Below are positions 9,674 to 17,508 of a stretch of 30,114 bases of DNA, in pieces. Every line of letters starts with the position of its first letter. Positions within the stretch are counted from its first letter, which is position 1. Location of the stretch: assembly GCA_003009755.1 (NCBI GenBank), contig PXUB01000014.1:1-30114 (forward strand), written 5' to 3'. The notes below the pieces were generated by a model. The model was not told the DNA's origin. It saw nothing but the letters and a program-made list of their open reading frames with translations, and did no database searches. The translations under genes and the position numbers were made by a program. Source of the DNA: Thermoplasmatales archaeon SW_10_69_26 (GTDB lineage: Archaea; Thermoplasmatota; SW-10-69-26).

Positions 9674-9906
9674 TAGTCGACGAGCTGGTCCACCTTGTCG
9701 AAGACGGGCCCCAGGCCCATCGGGTGGCAGACGTGGATCGTGAAGGAGACCTCACCCTGGTGGCCGTGGATGGTGGACCCGGTCGGTGGCGCGCAGGCGG
9801 GCGTGAACTCGACGTGCTTGTTCTCCTCGTGGGCGGCGGCGTTGCCCACGAACAAGCTCCCGAACAACAGGAGGCCGACCGCGAGGGCCATCCATCGTCG
9901 CTTCAT
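9673..9906 (-). CDS. Small exported His/Cys-containing protein, function unknown
   Basis: A 77-residue protein starting at the ATG at 9904-9906. A signal peptide (MKRRWMALAVGLLLFGSLFVGNAAA) leaves a mature part of about 52 residues with seven His and two Cys (TPACAPP and HVCHPMG). The pattern HGHQGEVSFTIHVCH is compatible with a metal site or one disulphide, but no family is recognised. The promoter patch AACGTTGAAAG (9934-9944 on the minus strand) is shared with the lipoprotein gene at 12694. It ends in TAG and has its own hairpin/pyrimidine terminator, so it is probably monocistronic. Confidence 0.65.
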   Translation of the reverse strand: MKRRWMALAVGLLLFGSLFVGNAAAHEENKHVEFTPACAPPTGSTIHGHQGEVSFTIHVCHPMGLGPVFDKVDQLVD

Positions 9907-9933
9907 GGCTGAGGCGTTGACGGGCACGACCGG

Positions 9934-9944
9934 CTTTCAACGTT
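9934..9944 (-). promoter_or_regulatory. TATA-like element AACGTTGAAAG
   Basis: The 11-mer lies 28-38 nt before the ATG of the small exported protein. The identical 11-mer sits 24-34 nt before the plus-strand ATG at 12694. Confidence 0.35.
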
Positions 9945-9972
9945 CCGGTCCCCGGTCGCGCCGCTGGTGGGC

Positions 9973-10017
9973 GAAAAGAGAAAGGAGAAGGGAGGCGAGC
10001 GGGCGTGGTGCCCGCTC
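9973..10017 (-). terminator. Hairpin plus pyrimidine tract after the thermosome gene
   Basis: A perfect 8-bp stem (9997-10004 with 10010-10017, loop of 5) starts 20 nt after the thermosome TAA. On the minus strand it is followed by a pyrimidine tract (9973-9995) containing TTTCTCTTTTC. This is the strongest of the three such terminator-like elements in the window. Confidence 0.6.
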
Positions 10018-10036
10018 GGTGGGTTGGGGGACCGGC

Positions 10037-11653
10037 TTAGAGGTCGGGCAGGTCGGGACCGTCGCCGCCGTCGTCGCTGAAGCCGGAGGCAGCGATCACG
10101 TCGTCGATCCGGAGGATCATGTCGGCGACCTCGGTGGCCGACTGGAGGGCCTGGGTCTTGACGCGCAGGGGCTCGAGGACGTTGGCCTCCTGGCTGTTGG
10201 CGACCTCGCCCTCGAAGACGTCGAACCCGTAGGCCTTGTCGCCGCTCTCGTGGGCGGCGCGGAGGTCGACGAGCGCCTGGATGGCGTCGAGGCCGGCGTT
10301 CTCGGCGAGCGTGCGGGGCACGATCTCGAGCGCCTCGGCGAAGGCTTCGACGGCGAGCTGCTCTCGGCCGCCGACCTTGTTGGCGTAGTCGCGCAGGCGG
10401 AGAGCGAGCTCGGTCTCGGGGGCGCCGCCGCCGGGGACGATCTTGCCGTCCTCGACGGCCACGGAGGTGACGCGGACGGCGTCCTGGATGGAGCGCTCGA
10501 TCTCGTCGATCACGTGCTCGGTGCCGCCGCGCAGCAGGATGCTGACGGAGCGGGCGCCATCGGAACCTTCGACGGCGGTGAAGGTGTCGTCGCCGATGGT
10601 GCGCTCCTCGACGGACCCGACCTGGCCGAGGTCGTCGGCGGCGATGTCCTTGATGGAGGAGATCGTGCTGGCGCCGGTGACGCGCTCGAGCTTCTCCATG
10701 TCGGAGGACTTGGCGCGGCGGACGGCGTAGATGCCGCGCTTGGCGAGGAAGTGCTGGGCCAGGTCGTCGATGCCCTTCTGGCAGAAGACGACGTCGGCGC
10801 CCGCGTCGTCGATCGCGTCGACGAGCTCCTCGATCATCTCCTCCTCTTGGTCGAGGAAGGACTGCAGCTGGTCGGGGTCGGTGACCTGGATGCTGGCGTC
10901 GACCTCGGTGTCCTGGACCTCGATCGCCTCGTCGATGAGGGCGACGTTGGCGTCGGTGACCTCGGTCGGCATGCCGGTGTGGACGCGGTCCTTGTTGACG
11001 AGGATGCCCTCGATGAGCTCGGTGTCGTCGACGCTGCCGCCTTCTTGGGCGATGAACTGGACGTTGTCGGTGTCGACGAGGTGGCCGTCGTCGGTCTCGT
11101 CGGCCACGGCGCGCACGGCGCGCACGGTGAGGTCGCCCAGCAGGTCGCTGGAGGCCTCGGCGTTCTTGCCCGTCATCGCCGTCTGGGCGATGGAGCGGAG
11201 GGTGTCCTCGTCGTCGATGTCGACGTCGATGGCGTACTCCTCGAGGATGTCGAGCGCTCGCGTGGCGGCCTTGCGGTAGCCGGCGCAGATGAGCGTCGGG
11301 TGGACGTCCTCGACCAGGTCCTCGGCGCGCTTGAGGAGCTCGCCGGCCAGAACCACGGACGTGGTCGTGCCGTCGCCGGCCTCTTGGTCCTGGGTCTCGG
11401 CGATCTCGACGACCATGTTCGCCGCGGGGTGGTCGAGGTCGATCTCGTTCAGGATGGTGACGCCGTCGTTCGTGATGACGACGTCGCCCATGGAGTCGAC
11501 CAGCATCTTGTCCATGCCCTTGGGACCGAGCGTGGTCCGCACGGCGTCGCCCACCGCTCGGGCCGCCATGATGTTGTTCGATCGAGCGCCCTTGCCTTGT
11601 TCGCGCTCGGTGCCTTCCTGAAGTACGAGTACGGGTTGTTGTCCGCCAAGCAT
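10037..11653 (-). CDS. Thermosome subunit (group II chaperonin)
   Basis: A subunit of the archaeal cytosolic double-ring ATP-dependent chaperonin, homologous to eukaryotic CCT. The 538 residues match the family. The N-terminus reads [21 protein letters not shown]-site motifs are [10 protein letters not shown] (41-50), TNDGVTIL (61-68) and GDGTTT (93-98); the C-terminal equatorial part has VPGGGAPE and [10 protein letters not shown]. The tail ends in [12 protein letters not shown], not the GGM-rich tail of many thermosomes, and the protein is strongly acidic. The ATG at 11651-11653 gives the canonical N-terminus. A dyad lies in the promoter (11699-11714). Next to the peroxiredoxin/thioredoxin pair it forms a stress-protein neighbourhood. 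Confidence 0.96.
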   Translation of the reverse strand: MLGGQQPVLVLQEGTEREQGKGARSNNIMAARAVGDAVRTTLGPKGMDKMLVDSMGDVVITNDGVTILNEIDLDHPAANMVVEIAETQDQEAGDGTTTSVVLAGELLKRAEDLVEDVHPTLICAGYRKAATRALDILEEYAIDVDIDDEDTLRSIAQTAMTGKNAEASSDLLGDLTVRAVRAVADETDDGHLVDTDNVQFIAQEGGSVDDTELIEGILVNKDRVHTGMPTEVTDANVALIDEAIEVQDTEVDASIQVTDPDQLQSFLDQEEEMIEELVDAIDDAGADVVFCQKGIDDLAQHFLAKRGIYAVRRAKSSDMEKLERVTGASTISSIKDIAADDLGQVGSVEERTIGDDTFTAVEGSDGARSVSILLRGGTEHVIDEIERSIQDAVRVTSVAVEDGKIVPGGGAPETELALRLRDYANKVGGREQLAVEAFAEALEIVPRTLAENAGLDAIQALVDLRAAHESGDKAYGFDVFEGEVANSQEANVLEPLRVKTQALQSATEVADMILRIDDVIAASGFSDDGGDGPDLPDL

Positions 11654-11698
11654 GGTCGTGTACCTCTGGTCGGGGCCAGACCCCCGGTTTCACCGAGA

Positions 11699-11714
11699 TA
11701 GAAGAGGCCTTCTA
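11699..11714 (-). promoter_or_regulatory. Dyad TAGAAG-N4-CTTCTA in thermosome promoter
   Basis: A perfect 6+4+6 inverted repeat centred about 53 nt upstream of the thermosome ATG, within one of the few A/T-rich stretches of the gap. Its position at or next to the expected TATA/BRE makes it a candidate binding site for a heat-shock-type regulator. No regulator gene is identified. Confidence 0.35.
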
Positions 11715-11771
11715 CAAGAGTGTTTTCCCTCACATGAGGGCGGAGCGGGATGACCACGAGATGGAGTCTCA

Positions 11772-12110
11772 CTACTTCATGTCGGCCGCGAGGCGGTCGA
11801 CGTCCTCGGGTTCCAAGCCCTGGCCGGGCCGGCCGTCGACGCGAGCGGTCTCCTGTCCGTCGGCGAACCCGATCAAGGTGGGAACGACGTCGATGTCGAA
11901 CCTCGTCCAGCGGGGGTCGGACTCTTCGGAGATGTTGCTGGCGACCGCGTCGACGTCCAGCGTCTCGACGCGTTGGGGGAACGAGGGCGCGAACGCGCGG
12001 CAGAAACCGCACCAGTCAGCGTAGAAGAACACGGCCACGGGGTCGGGCTCCTCGATGCGGTCGGCCAGCTCGTCCTCGTCCAGGATCTCTACGCCGGGGT
12101 CGATGGCCAT
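11772..12110 (-). CDS. Thioredoxin-like protein
   Basis: A 112-residue thioredoxin-fold protein with the redox motif ADWCGFC (CGFC instead of CGPC) near residue 32-38 and the cis-Pro loop VVPTLIGF. Length matches thioredoxin. It starts one base after the peroxiredoxin stop, so the two are cotranscribed, and it is a natural reductant for that peroxidase. The Phe in place of Pro in the CxxC motif should alter redox potential relative to classical thioredoxins. The stop is TAG. Confidence 0.88.
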   Translation of the reverse strand: MAIDPGVEILDEDELADRIEEPDPVAVFFYADWCGFCRAFAPSFPQRVETLDVDAVASNISEESDPRWTRFDIDVVPTLIGFADGQETARVDGRPGQGLEPEDVDRLAADMK

Positions 12111-12111
12111 C

Positions 12112-12585
12112 TCAGGACCCCCCTGAGGGCTGGGGGTTCGTCAACGTTTCCTCGACGCCTTCGAGGGCCTCCTCCACGTGGGACCAGTGGAACGGCGAGC
12201 GGAACCGCTTGCGGACGGTGCCCTCCTCGTCGACGACGAAGGTGACACGCTGGGTCCCCAGCAAGCCGTCGACGCCGTAGGCCTCGCGCACCTCCCCGTC
12301 GACGTCGGCCAGCAGATCGAAGCCGAGGCCGTGCTCCTCGCGGAACCGCTCGTGTTCCTCGGGGGGATCGGTGCTGACGCCGACGACGTTGACGCCGTGG
12401 GCCTCGAAGGCCGCCAGGTTGTCCTGGAAATCGCAGACCTCCTTCGTGCACACGAGCGTGAAATCGCCCGGATAGAAGAACAGCACGAGCGGGCGGTCGA
12501 GCAGCTCGGCCAGCTCGACGGTGTCGCCGTCGTGGTTGGGCAGCGCGAACTCGGGCGCGCGGTCACCCACGTCGATGTCGGCCAT
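12112..12585 (-). CDS. Peroxiredoxin, BCP/PrxQ type
   Basis: A thiol peroxidase reducing H2O2 and alkyl hydroperoxides. The 157-residue protein has the start IDVGDRAPEFALPNHDG, the peroxidatic-Cys motif FFYPGDFTLVCTKEVCDF (peroxidatic C in LVCT, with a second Cys five residues later as in BCP), then VVGVSTDPPEEHERF and TFVVDEEGTVRKRF. The ATG at 12583-12585 is supported by a TATA-like box 25-34 nt upstream. The much longer open frame running to 14340 is antisense to a lipoprotein gene. The downstream thioredoxin gene starts after a 1-nt gap. Confidence 0.92.
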   Translation of the reverse strand: MADIDVGDRAPEFALPNHDGDTVELAELLDRPLVLFFYPGDFTLVCTKEVCDFQDNLAAFEAHGVNVVGVSTDPPEEHERFREEHGLGFDLLADVDGEVREAYGVDGLLGTQRVTFVVDEEGTVRKRFRSPFHWSHVEEALEGVEETLTNPQPSGGS

Positions 12586-12609
12586 CACCGGACGAAACGA
12601 CCGGCATCG

Positions 12610-12619
12610 GGAAAATCCT
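12610..12619 (-). promoter_or_regulatory. TATA-like box of the peroxiredoxin operon
   Basis: Plus-strand ggaaaatcct (minus AGGATTTTCC) lies 25-34 nt upstream of the ATG. It shares a 108-nt divergent intergenic region with the lipoprotein gene at 12694. Confidence 0.42.
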
Positions 12620-12659
12620 AGCCTGGGCACTGTCGGCGGCCGGACCCGACGTGCCCCGC

Positions 12660-12671
12660 AACGTTGAAAGG
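12660..12671 (+). promoter_or_regulatory. TATA-like element of the 12694 lipoprotein gene
   Basis: AACGTTGAAAGG lies 23-34 nt before the ATG at 12694, and its first 11 bases are identical to the element before the gene at 9906. Supports the ATG over the upstream in-frame TTG, which falls inside this element. Confidence 0.4.
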
Positions 12672-12693
12672 CTCGGGGCCAGCCTGTCCATCG

Positions 12694-14259
12694 ATGACCG
12701 AGCTTCGCTCCTCGCTGCTCGCCCTCGTTCTGGTGACGACGGGATGGGCAGGCTGCATCGGGACCGCGGACGACTCCCTGGACGCCAACCGGGCCGGCCT
12801 GGACGAGGCGAGCTCGATCCAGGTCGTCGACGAGGACGAGGAGGCGATCGCGTTCGCCCAGGTCACCCAGTACGCGGCCGGCGAGGTGCTCACCGTCACC
12901 TCCGCGAACGCGAGCGGCGCCCTGGCGGCGGAGGAGTTGACCCCCTCGGCCGAGCGCGTGCTCGTCACCGCCGACGGCTACGAGGACTGGGAGGGCTCGG
13001 TCGAGGACCTCGGCGACCAGATCAGGCTGGCGAACGCCACCGAGCGCGTCCAGCCCGAGCCCAGCGCCGACCGCGACCGGCTGTCGCTGCTGGCCCCGCT
13101 GCAGCTGGGCTCGGCCTACATGGCCGACCGGCCCGAGACCTGCAACGTGAACAACTGCGGGGCCAGCGAGCCCGTGATCGAGGTCGCCGGCGATGGCACC
13201 ATCTACGTCTCGGGCGTGTGCTGCGTGGGCGGCTCGCCGCCGATCTGGTTCAGCCAGGACGACGGGCGCAGCTTCCAGCTGCTCCGCGGGGACGTGCTCC
13301 GCGACAGCTTCGGGATCGAGGGCGACTTCGCCATCGACGAGACCGGCAACATGTACTTCTCGGACATCAGCGTCGCCAGCGGCTACCTCTCCTCCTGGGA
13401 CGAAGACCAAGAGCACCGCTCGACGATCCCGGCCGGTCCCTTCGTGCCGCCCGTCGACCGCCCGTGGATCGAGGCGGGTCCCGAGGATACCGCTTGGTTC
13501 CTCTACAACCAGGTCACCAGCACGCTGCTGTACAAGTCGACCGACGGCGGCATCACCTGGACGCTGCAGCAGGAGTTCCCCGGCGCGCTCGGGTACTTCG
13601 AGTCCGGGCCCGGCCTCGAGGAGCTGTGGGTCGCGGCCGACGACCACCTGTGGCACAGCGAGGACGGCGGCGAGACGTTCGAGCAGCTCGAGGAGATCCC
13701 CCGACCCAGCGACGAGGGCCAGCGGTTCATGTCCTACGAGACGCTCGGCGTCGACGAAGCCGGCAACGTCTGGGCCGTCTACGACTGGTCCAACGGCACC
13801 TCGGACGCCTACCACATCTACGCCGTCAAGCGCAGCCCCGACGGCGAGTGGTCCCAGCCCGTCCGAGTCAGCCCCGACCAGGGCACGCACCACCTGCCGT
13901 GGGCTGACGCCAGCGCCGAGGGAAGCCTGGCCCTTGCCTGGTATGGCACCCTCGACGACGAGGCCGGCCCGAACGAGGTGGACGAGGACGCCCAGTGGGA
14001 GCTGTTCACCGCGGCCACGATCGACGGGACCGAGGACGATCCGGGCTTCCAGCTGGCCCAGCCGGAGCCCGCGCTCGTGCACGAGGGCCCGATGAACCGC
14101 AAGCTGTTGGACTTCCTGCAGGTCGAGATCGGGCCCGAGGGCGCCGTCCACATCGCCTACGCCCAGGACCGCGAGGGCCAACAGGACGAGCGCACCGAGT
14201 ACGTCCGCTCGACGACGGGCTTGGACCTGGCGCGCGAGGACTACCTGAACGGGCCCTGA
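12694..14259 (+). CDS. BNR/Asp-box repeat lipoprotein
   Basis: A 521-residue exported lipoprotein. The N-terminus MTELRSSLLALVLVTTGWAGC carries the lipobox. Residues of about 40-110 look like a carboxypeptidase-regulatory-type beta domain (AFAQVTQYAAGEVLTV, LVTADGYEDWEG). The rest is a beta-propeller with Asp-box (BNR) signatures S-x-D-x-G-x-[TS]-[WF]: FSQDDGRSF, KSTDGGITW and HSEDGGETF. Such propellers occur in sialidases, but the sialidase Arg triad cannot be assigned here, so a glycosidase call is not justified. A paralogous gene follows downstream on the same strand. It is probably anchored on the outer face of the membrane. Confidence 0.85.
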   Translation: MTELRSSLLALVLVTTGWAGCIGTADDSLDANRAGLDEASSIQVVDEDEEAIAFAQVTQYAAGEVLTVTSANASGALAAEELTPSAERVLVTADGYEDWEGSVEDLGDQIRLANATERVQPEPSADRDRLSLLAPLQLGSAYMADRPETCNVNNCGASEPVIEVAGDGTIYVSGVCCVGGSPPIWFSQDDGRSFQLLRGDVLRDSFGIEGDFAIDETGNMYFSDISVASGYLSSWDEDQEHRSTIPAGPFVPPVDRPWIEAGPEDTAWFLYNQVTSTLLYKSTDGGITWTLQQEFPGALGYFESGPGLEELWVAADDHLWHSEDGGETFEQLEEIPRPSDEGQRFMSYETLGVDEAGNVWAVYDWSNGTSDAYHIYAVKRSPDGEWSQPVRVSPDQGTHHLPWADASAEGSLALAWYGTLDDEAGPNEVDEDAQWELFTAATIDGTEDDPGFQLAQPEPALVHEGPMNRKLLDFLQVEIGPEGAVHIAYAQDREGQQDERTEYVRSTTGLDLAREDYLNGP

Positions 14260-14269
14260 CGCCGGCAAC

Positions 14270-14310
14270 GAGCGGGCCTCACCCCGACGGACCGCGTCGG
14301 CGGCCCGCTC
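14270..14310 (+). terminator. Long GC-rich hairpin after the first BNR lipoprotein gene
   Basis: A perfect 9-bp outer stem (14270-14278 with 14302-14310) encloses an inner 5-bp stem (CCGAC/GTCGG). It starts 11 nt after the TGA. No T-run follows, so termination is uncertain; it could instead stabilise the 3' end or separate the two paralogous genes. Confidence 0.4.
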
Positions 14311-14410
14311 ACGACCGGGGTCTCGCAAGCACCGCTGCAAGAGCCCCTAGGATCGCCCCCACGACCGCCAGCCCCGCGTCCACCGCACCCGACCCTCGGT
14401 GCCCCAACAA

Positions 14411-14420
14411 CGCTTATCAG
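14411..14420 (+). promoter_or_regulatory. TATA-like box of the 14444 gene
   Basis: cgcttatcag is an A/T patch 24-33 nt upstream of the ATG at 14444, and indicates that the second BNR gene has its own promoter. Confidence 0.38.
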
Positions 14421-14443
14421 GGCCCCGGAGTCCTCCCAACGCG

Positions 14444-15865
14444 ATGCGACGGTTGCTTTGGATCCTGGCGCTGGCTTCCCTGGTCGCGGTCGCCGGTTGC
14501 CTGGGTGGAACGGACGACGACCTGGACGCTGCCGAGGCCGAGGAGCAGCAGGCGGGCACCGGTCACGAGATGACGTTCGCGAACGAGACCCTCATCGACG
14601 ACACGCGCGCCGGCGGCGAGCCGGTGATCGCGACGACGAGCGAGGGATCGTTGCTCGTCAGCGCCCACCCTGGGTCCACGCACTACCACCCCAGCGACGA
14701 GACCGGGCACGTGGGCAGCGAGTTCGTGACCCCGACCAGCGGGCAATCCTACCTGTGGCGGTCCACCGACGACGGCGACACGTGGACCCACATCGGGACG
14801 CCCGGCGCCGGCGAAGCCGGCCCCCGCGGCCTCGGCCTGGGCATCTCGGACCCCGACTTCACGGTGGACGGCGACCGGATCTACCGCACGGATCTGCTCG
14901 CGCTGGCCTCGGCGCCGGTGGACTGGAGCGACGACGACGGCCAGACGTGGGTGCAAGGCAACCCGGTGGCCTCGGAAGGCGTCGTCGACCGCCAGTGGCT
15001 GGCCAGCCACAACGGGACCGTGTACTTCACGGCGAACTACTTCGCGCCCGATCCCGGCCGCCACGTGCTCGCCAGCGAGGACGGGCTCGTCTGGGAGCGC
15101 CGCGGCGATCTGCCGGGCGACTGCGGAGCCGACTTCGTCGCTTCACCGCACGACGGCACGCTGTACGCCGGCTGCGGTGACGGGATCGCGGTCAGCACCG
15201 ACGACGCCCAGTCCTGGGAGCAGCACACGATCCCCGGCCACGAGGGCGCCTCGGCCCGCATGACCGAGCCCGCGGTGGACGGGGCCGGGAACGTCTGGAT
15301 GGCGATCCAGGAGAACGAGACCGAGATGTCCATCGCCGGCAGCCCCGATCAGGGCGAGACGTGGCCCTGGATCCACGACGTCACCGACGAGGTCCGCCAC
15401 GCCCTGAACGACACCGAGGACCTCACGATGATGTGGCCGTGGATCTCGGCCGGCAGCGAGGGCCGCGTGGCCGCCTCGATCTACGCCAGCCCGACGCCGC
15501 CGCCCAGCGACGAGGGCCCCGACGACCGCTCGTGGAACGTCGTCACCGTCGCCGCCATGGACGCGGACACCGCGACCGGTCCCGCCGCCCACGGCTATCC
15601 CGTCGCCGAGGACGTCCACCGCGGACCGGTGTGCCAGTCGGGCACCTTCTGCCAGGTGTCCAGCCTGCAAGGCGAGGACTCCGGCGACCGACGGCTGGGC
15701 GACTTCTTCGAGACCACGATCGGTCGCGACGGCAAGCTCTTCGTGACCTACTCGGACACGACGACGAAGCCCGAGGACGTCGTCGCCCACCCCGGGTTCG
15801 TGAAACAGACCGGTGGGCCGTCCTTCATCGCCGAGGACAGCGACTATCGGCCCACGCAGGGGTGA
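14444..15865 (+). CDS. BNR/Asp-box repeat lipoprotein, paralogue of the preceding gene
   Basis: A 473-residue lipoprotein starting MRRLLWILALASLVAVAGC (lipobox). The body is a beta-propeller with Asp-box repeats RSTDDGDTW, WSDDDGQTW, SEDGLVW and STDDAQSW. Shared with the upstream gene are the DGAGNVWMAIQ strand, Pro/Trp-rich linkers, and a C-terminal blade, FFETTIGRDGKLFVTYSD, matching FLQVEIGPEGAVHIAYAQD there. The two are therefore tandem paralogues that have diverged strongly. Extra Cys pairs are present (GDCG/AGCG, PVCQSGTFCQ). Sialidase active-site residues are not evident. Ligand or substrate unknown. Confidence 0.85.
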   Translation: MRRLLWILALASLVAVAGCLGGTDDDLDAAEAEEQQAGTGHEMTFANETLIDDTRAGGEPVIATTSEGSLLVSAHPGSTHYHPSDETGHVGSEFVTPTSGQSYLWRSTDDGDTWTHIGTPGAGEAGPRGLGLGISDPDFTVDGDRIYRTDLLALASAPVDWSDDDGQTWVQGNPVASEGVVDRQWLASHNGTVYFTANYFAPDPGRHVLASEDGLVWERRGDLPGDCGADFVASPHDGTLYAGCGDGIAVSTDDAQSWEQHTIPGHEGASARMTEPAVDGAGNVWMAIQENETEMSIAGSPDQGETWPWIHDVTDEVRHALNDTEDLTMMWPWISAGSEGRVAASIYASPTPPPSDEGPDDRSWNVVTVAAMDADTATGPAAHGYPVAEDVHRGPVCQSGTFCQVSSLQGEDSGDRRLGDFFETTIGRDGKLFVTYSDTTTKPEDVVAHPGFVKQTGGPSFIAEDSDYRPTQG

Positions 15866-16039
15866 GAACGGCGGGGTTCGTGGTTCAGAGGAGAGAGGAT
15901 CCATCCATCAGGGTCCAAGGTTCACGAGCTGTGGACACTCCGTGGGGGCTGATCCTCGGTGGCGGCCTCAGTTTCTCGGTCCTCGCGGTCCGATCGACCC
16001 CCCAGGGGTCTGCCGGAACCCGTAACTCATCCCACACTC

Positions 16040-16408
16040 GTGGGGCTCGATCGGCGGATCAAGGGCAAGGATCTCTTGGAACATCCGACCCGCGTGGCTG
16101 TTCTGGGCCTCCTCCGAGAGAGGCCCGGTAGCCACCTCCGAGGGATCTGCCGGGATCTCGGCCTCGCATACAGCACGGCGGACGACCATCGTCGCCGCCT
16201 CGTCGAGGAGGAGAGTACGGAGATGAAACAAAAGCGAGGAAAGAAGAGGTTCTTCGTGAAGGACGAGCATCAGGTCCCTTCGTCTGACGGAACGCTTTTG
16301 GGTGCACCCGGGGTGTCCGAGACGCTGAAGAGGTGTAAGCGATCGAACACAGCCGACGCTTCCGCCGTCGTGCAACACTCGCCGCAGCCGCGATCGCGCT
16401 CTCGCTGA
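16040..16408 (+). CDS. Winged-helix (ArsR-like) DNA-binding protein
   Basis: From the GTG at 16040 the ORF gives about 122 residues. Residues near 10-75 show an archaeal winged-helix pattern: LLEHPTRVAVLGLLRERPGSHLRGICRDLGLAYSTADDHRRRLVEEE, then a basic wing KQKRGKKRFFV. The start is uncertain: the frame is open back to a GTG at 15959, but the added residues are low-complexity. After about residue 80 the sequence no longer looks protein-like, and a hydrophobic frame opens in frame +1 relative to it (from 16339). The gene may thus be a broken or frameshifted membrane-linked regulator. 15866-16039 holds nothing else I can identify. Confidence 0.5.
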   Translation: MGLDRRIKGKDLLEHPTRVAVLGLLRERPGSHLRGICRDLGLAYSTADDHRRRLVEEESTEMKQKRGKKRFFVKDEHQVPSSDGTLLGAPGVSETLKRCKRSNTADASAVVQHSPQPRSRSR

Positions 16409-16419
16409 TCGTCGCCGCG

Positions 16420-16635
16420 GTGCAGTTCCTGCAGACGCGGGGGGTCTCGGAGCTGCTTGTGCTCGCCCTCGCGATCCCGGTCCTGCTGGTGGTCCTCCTG
16501 CAGGCGAGCTGGGTGTACGCGGACGCCCGACGCGAGGGCTTCCCGGCCGGGCCGTGGCTCCTCGCGGTTCTCACCGTGCCCGGGCTCGGGTTCCTGGCCT
16601 ACCTGGTCGCGCGCGGCCGCACGGCCAAGCGGTGA
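16420..16635 (+). CDS. Small integral membrane protein
   Basis: The GTG start at 16420 gives 71 residues with two membrane helices (SELLVLALAIPVLLVVLLQASWVY and GPWLLAVLTVPGLGFLAYLVARG) joined by a basic ADARREGFP loop. The same frame is open upstream to 16339 and encodes another hydrophobic segment (ATLAAAAIALSLIVAAVQFL), but without an ATG, GTG or TTG there. That suggests the true product has three helices and that its start, or a fusion to the preceding winged-helix ORF, has been lost by a frameshift or sequence error. Function unknown. Confidence 0.5.
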   Translation: MQFLQTRGVSELLVLALAIPVLLVVLLQASWVYADARREGFPAGPWLLAVLTVPGLGFLAYLVARGRTAKR

Positions 16636-16727
16636 GTCCCAGCCCCCGGCGGCTACGTCGGCACCCACGCGCTGGAGCCGGCAAGCACGAGCGGGGCCTC
16701 GCGCCGGAGCACGCTGGACGTCTTGGC

Positions 16728-17474
16728 CTAATCCATCACGCGCTGGATACCCTGCAAGATGGCTTCCTGGGTCTGCCGGGAGTCCAGCAGCTCGACGTAC
16801 TCGTCGAAGGCACCCTCGAAGAGGCTCTCCCACGTGTCGAGGATCGGCTCGTTGAGGCGCTGTTTGACGCGGCGGAAGGCCTCGGGGTTGGTGCCGCCGA
16901 TCGTGTCGGTGGCCGCGAGGGCGCCCTCAACCGGGTTCTCGTCCAGCTCGTCGATCCAGCCCAGCTCCAGCGCCTCTTGGCCATGGACTTTGCGCGGTTG
17001 CAGGATGGTGCGACGGACCGTCTGCGGCGGGAGCCGCGCCTCGAAGAGGCTGAGGTCGGTCGGCGGGAACGGGATGCCGACCTCCAGCTCGGTGCAGCCG
17101 ATGTCGGCCTCGGGGTGGGCCACGCGGTAGTCGCAGGTGAGCGCGAAGATGCCGCCCCCGGCGACGGCGAAGCCCTCGAGGGCCGCGATGACGGGAACCT
17201 CGGCCGTCAAGATCGCTTCCGTGCCGGTCTTGAAGTGGTCCAACAGCTCGCGCAGGCCCTCGCGGTCTAGCGTGGGGACCTCCTCGAGGTCCAGGCCGGC
17301 GGAGAAGGCGTGCCCGTTGCCCGTGAGAACGACCGGTTGCTCTTGGGCGGTGGCTTTCTCGAGCTTGTTGCCCAGCTCGCCCATGAACTCGGTCGACAAG
17401 GCGTTGACCTTGCCGTCGTCCATCTCCACGAGCGTGACCTCGTCCCGCCGGTCGACCGTGATCGCCTCCGTCAT
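16728..17474 (-). CDS. Enoyl-CoA hydratase/isomerase (crotonase) family protein
   Basis: A 248-residue crotonase-fold protein acting on acyl-CoA thioesters. Landmarks are the first oxyanion-hole strand GNGHAFSAGLDLEEV and the second, EGFAVAGGGIFALTCDYRVA, then IGCTELEVGIPFPP. Compared with the classical hydratase, the first catalytic Glu (GGGCEL) is replaced (GGGIFAL), while the second (in CTEL-EVG, equivalent to QPE) is kept. One-Glu enzymes are typical of enoyl-CoA delta-isomerases, so isomerase activity is more likely than hydration; that is inference. The ATG at 17472-17474 is favoured over one six codons upstream because an A/T patch (17497-17508) lies 23-34 nt before it. The stop is TAG. 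Confidence 0.85.
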   Translation of the reverse strand: MTEAITVDRRDEVTLVEMDDGKVNALSTEFMGELGNKLEKATAQEQPVVLTGNGHAFSAGLDLEEVPTLDREGLRELLDHFKTGTEAILTAEVPVIAALEGFAVAGGGIFALTCDYRVAHPEADIGCTELEVGIPFPPTDLSLFEARLPPQTVRRTILQPRKVHGQEALELGWIDELDENPVEGALAATDTIGGTNPEAFRRVKQRLNEPILDTWESLFEGAFDEYVELLDSRQTQEAILQGIQRVMD

Positions 17475-17496
17475 GGTCCTTGCTAGGACCACCCAG

Positions 17497-17508
17497 ACGT
17501 TGAACGTT
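17497..17508 (-). promoter_or_regulatory. Promoter patch of the crotonase gene
   Basis: ACGTTGAACGTT on the plus strand contains two ACGTT direct repeats separated by GA and lies 23-34 nt from the ATG. It resembles the AACGTTGAAAG elements at 9934-9944 and 12660-12670. Confidence 0.33.

Noticed and set aside
9695-11701. 668-codon plus-strand ORF across the thermosome gene
   Set aside because: It is antisense to an unmistakable thermosome subunit, with repetitive Val/Asp/Gly/Leu composition typical of shadows.
12112-14340. 742-codon minus-strand ORF continuing upstream of the peroxiredoxin start
   Set aside because: Beyond 12585 it is antisense to a lipobox BNR lipoprotein with clear Asp-box motifs. 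The peroxiredoxin start is fixed by family length and a TATA-like box.
13081-15865. Sialidase (neuraminidase) function for the two BNR lipoproteins
   Set aside because: Asp-box repeats occur in many propellers. The Arg triad and catalytic Asp/Glu/Tyr of sialidases could not be assigned.
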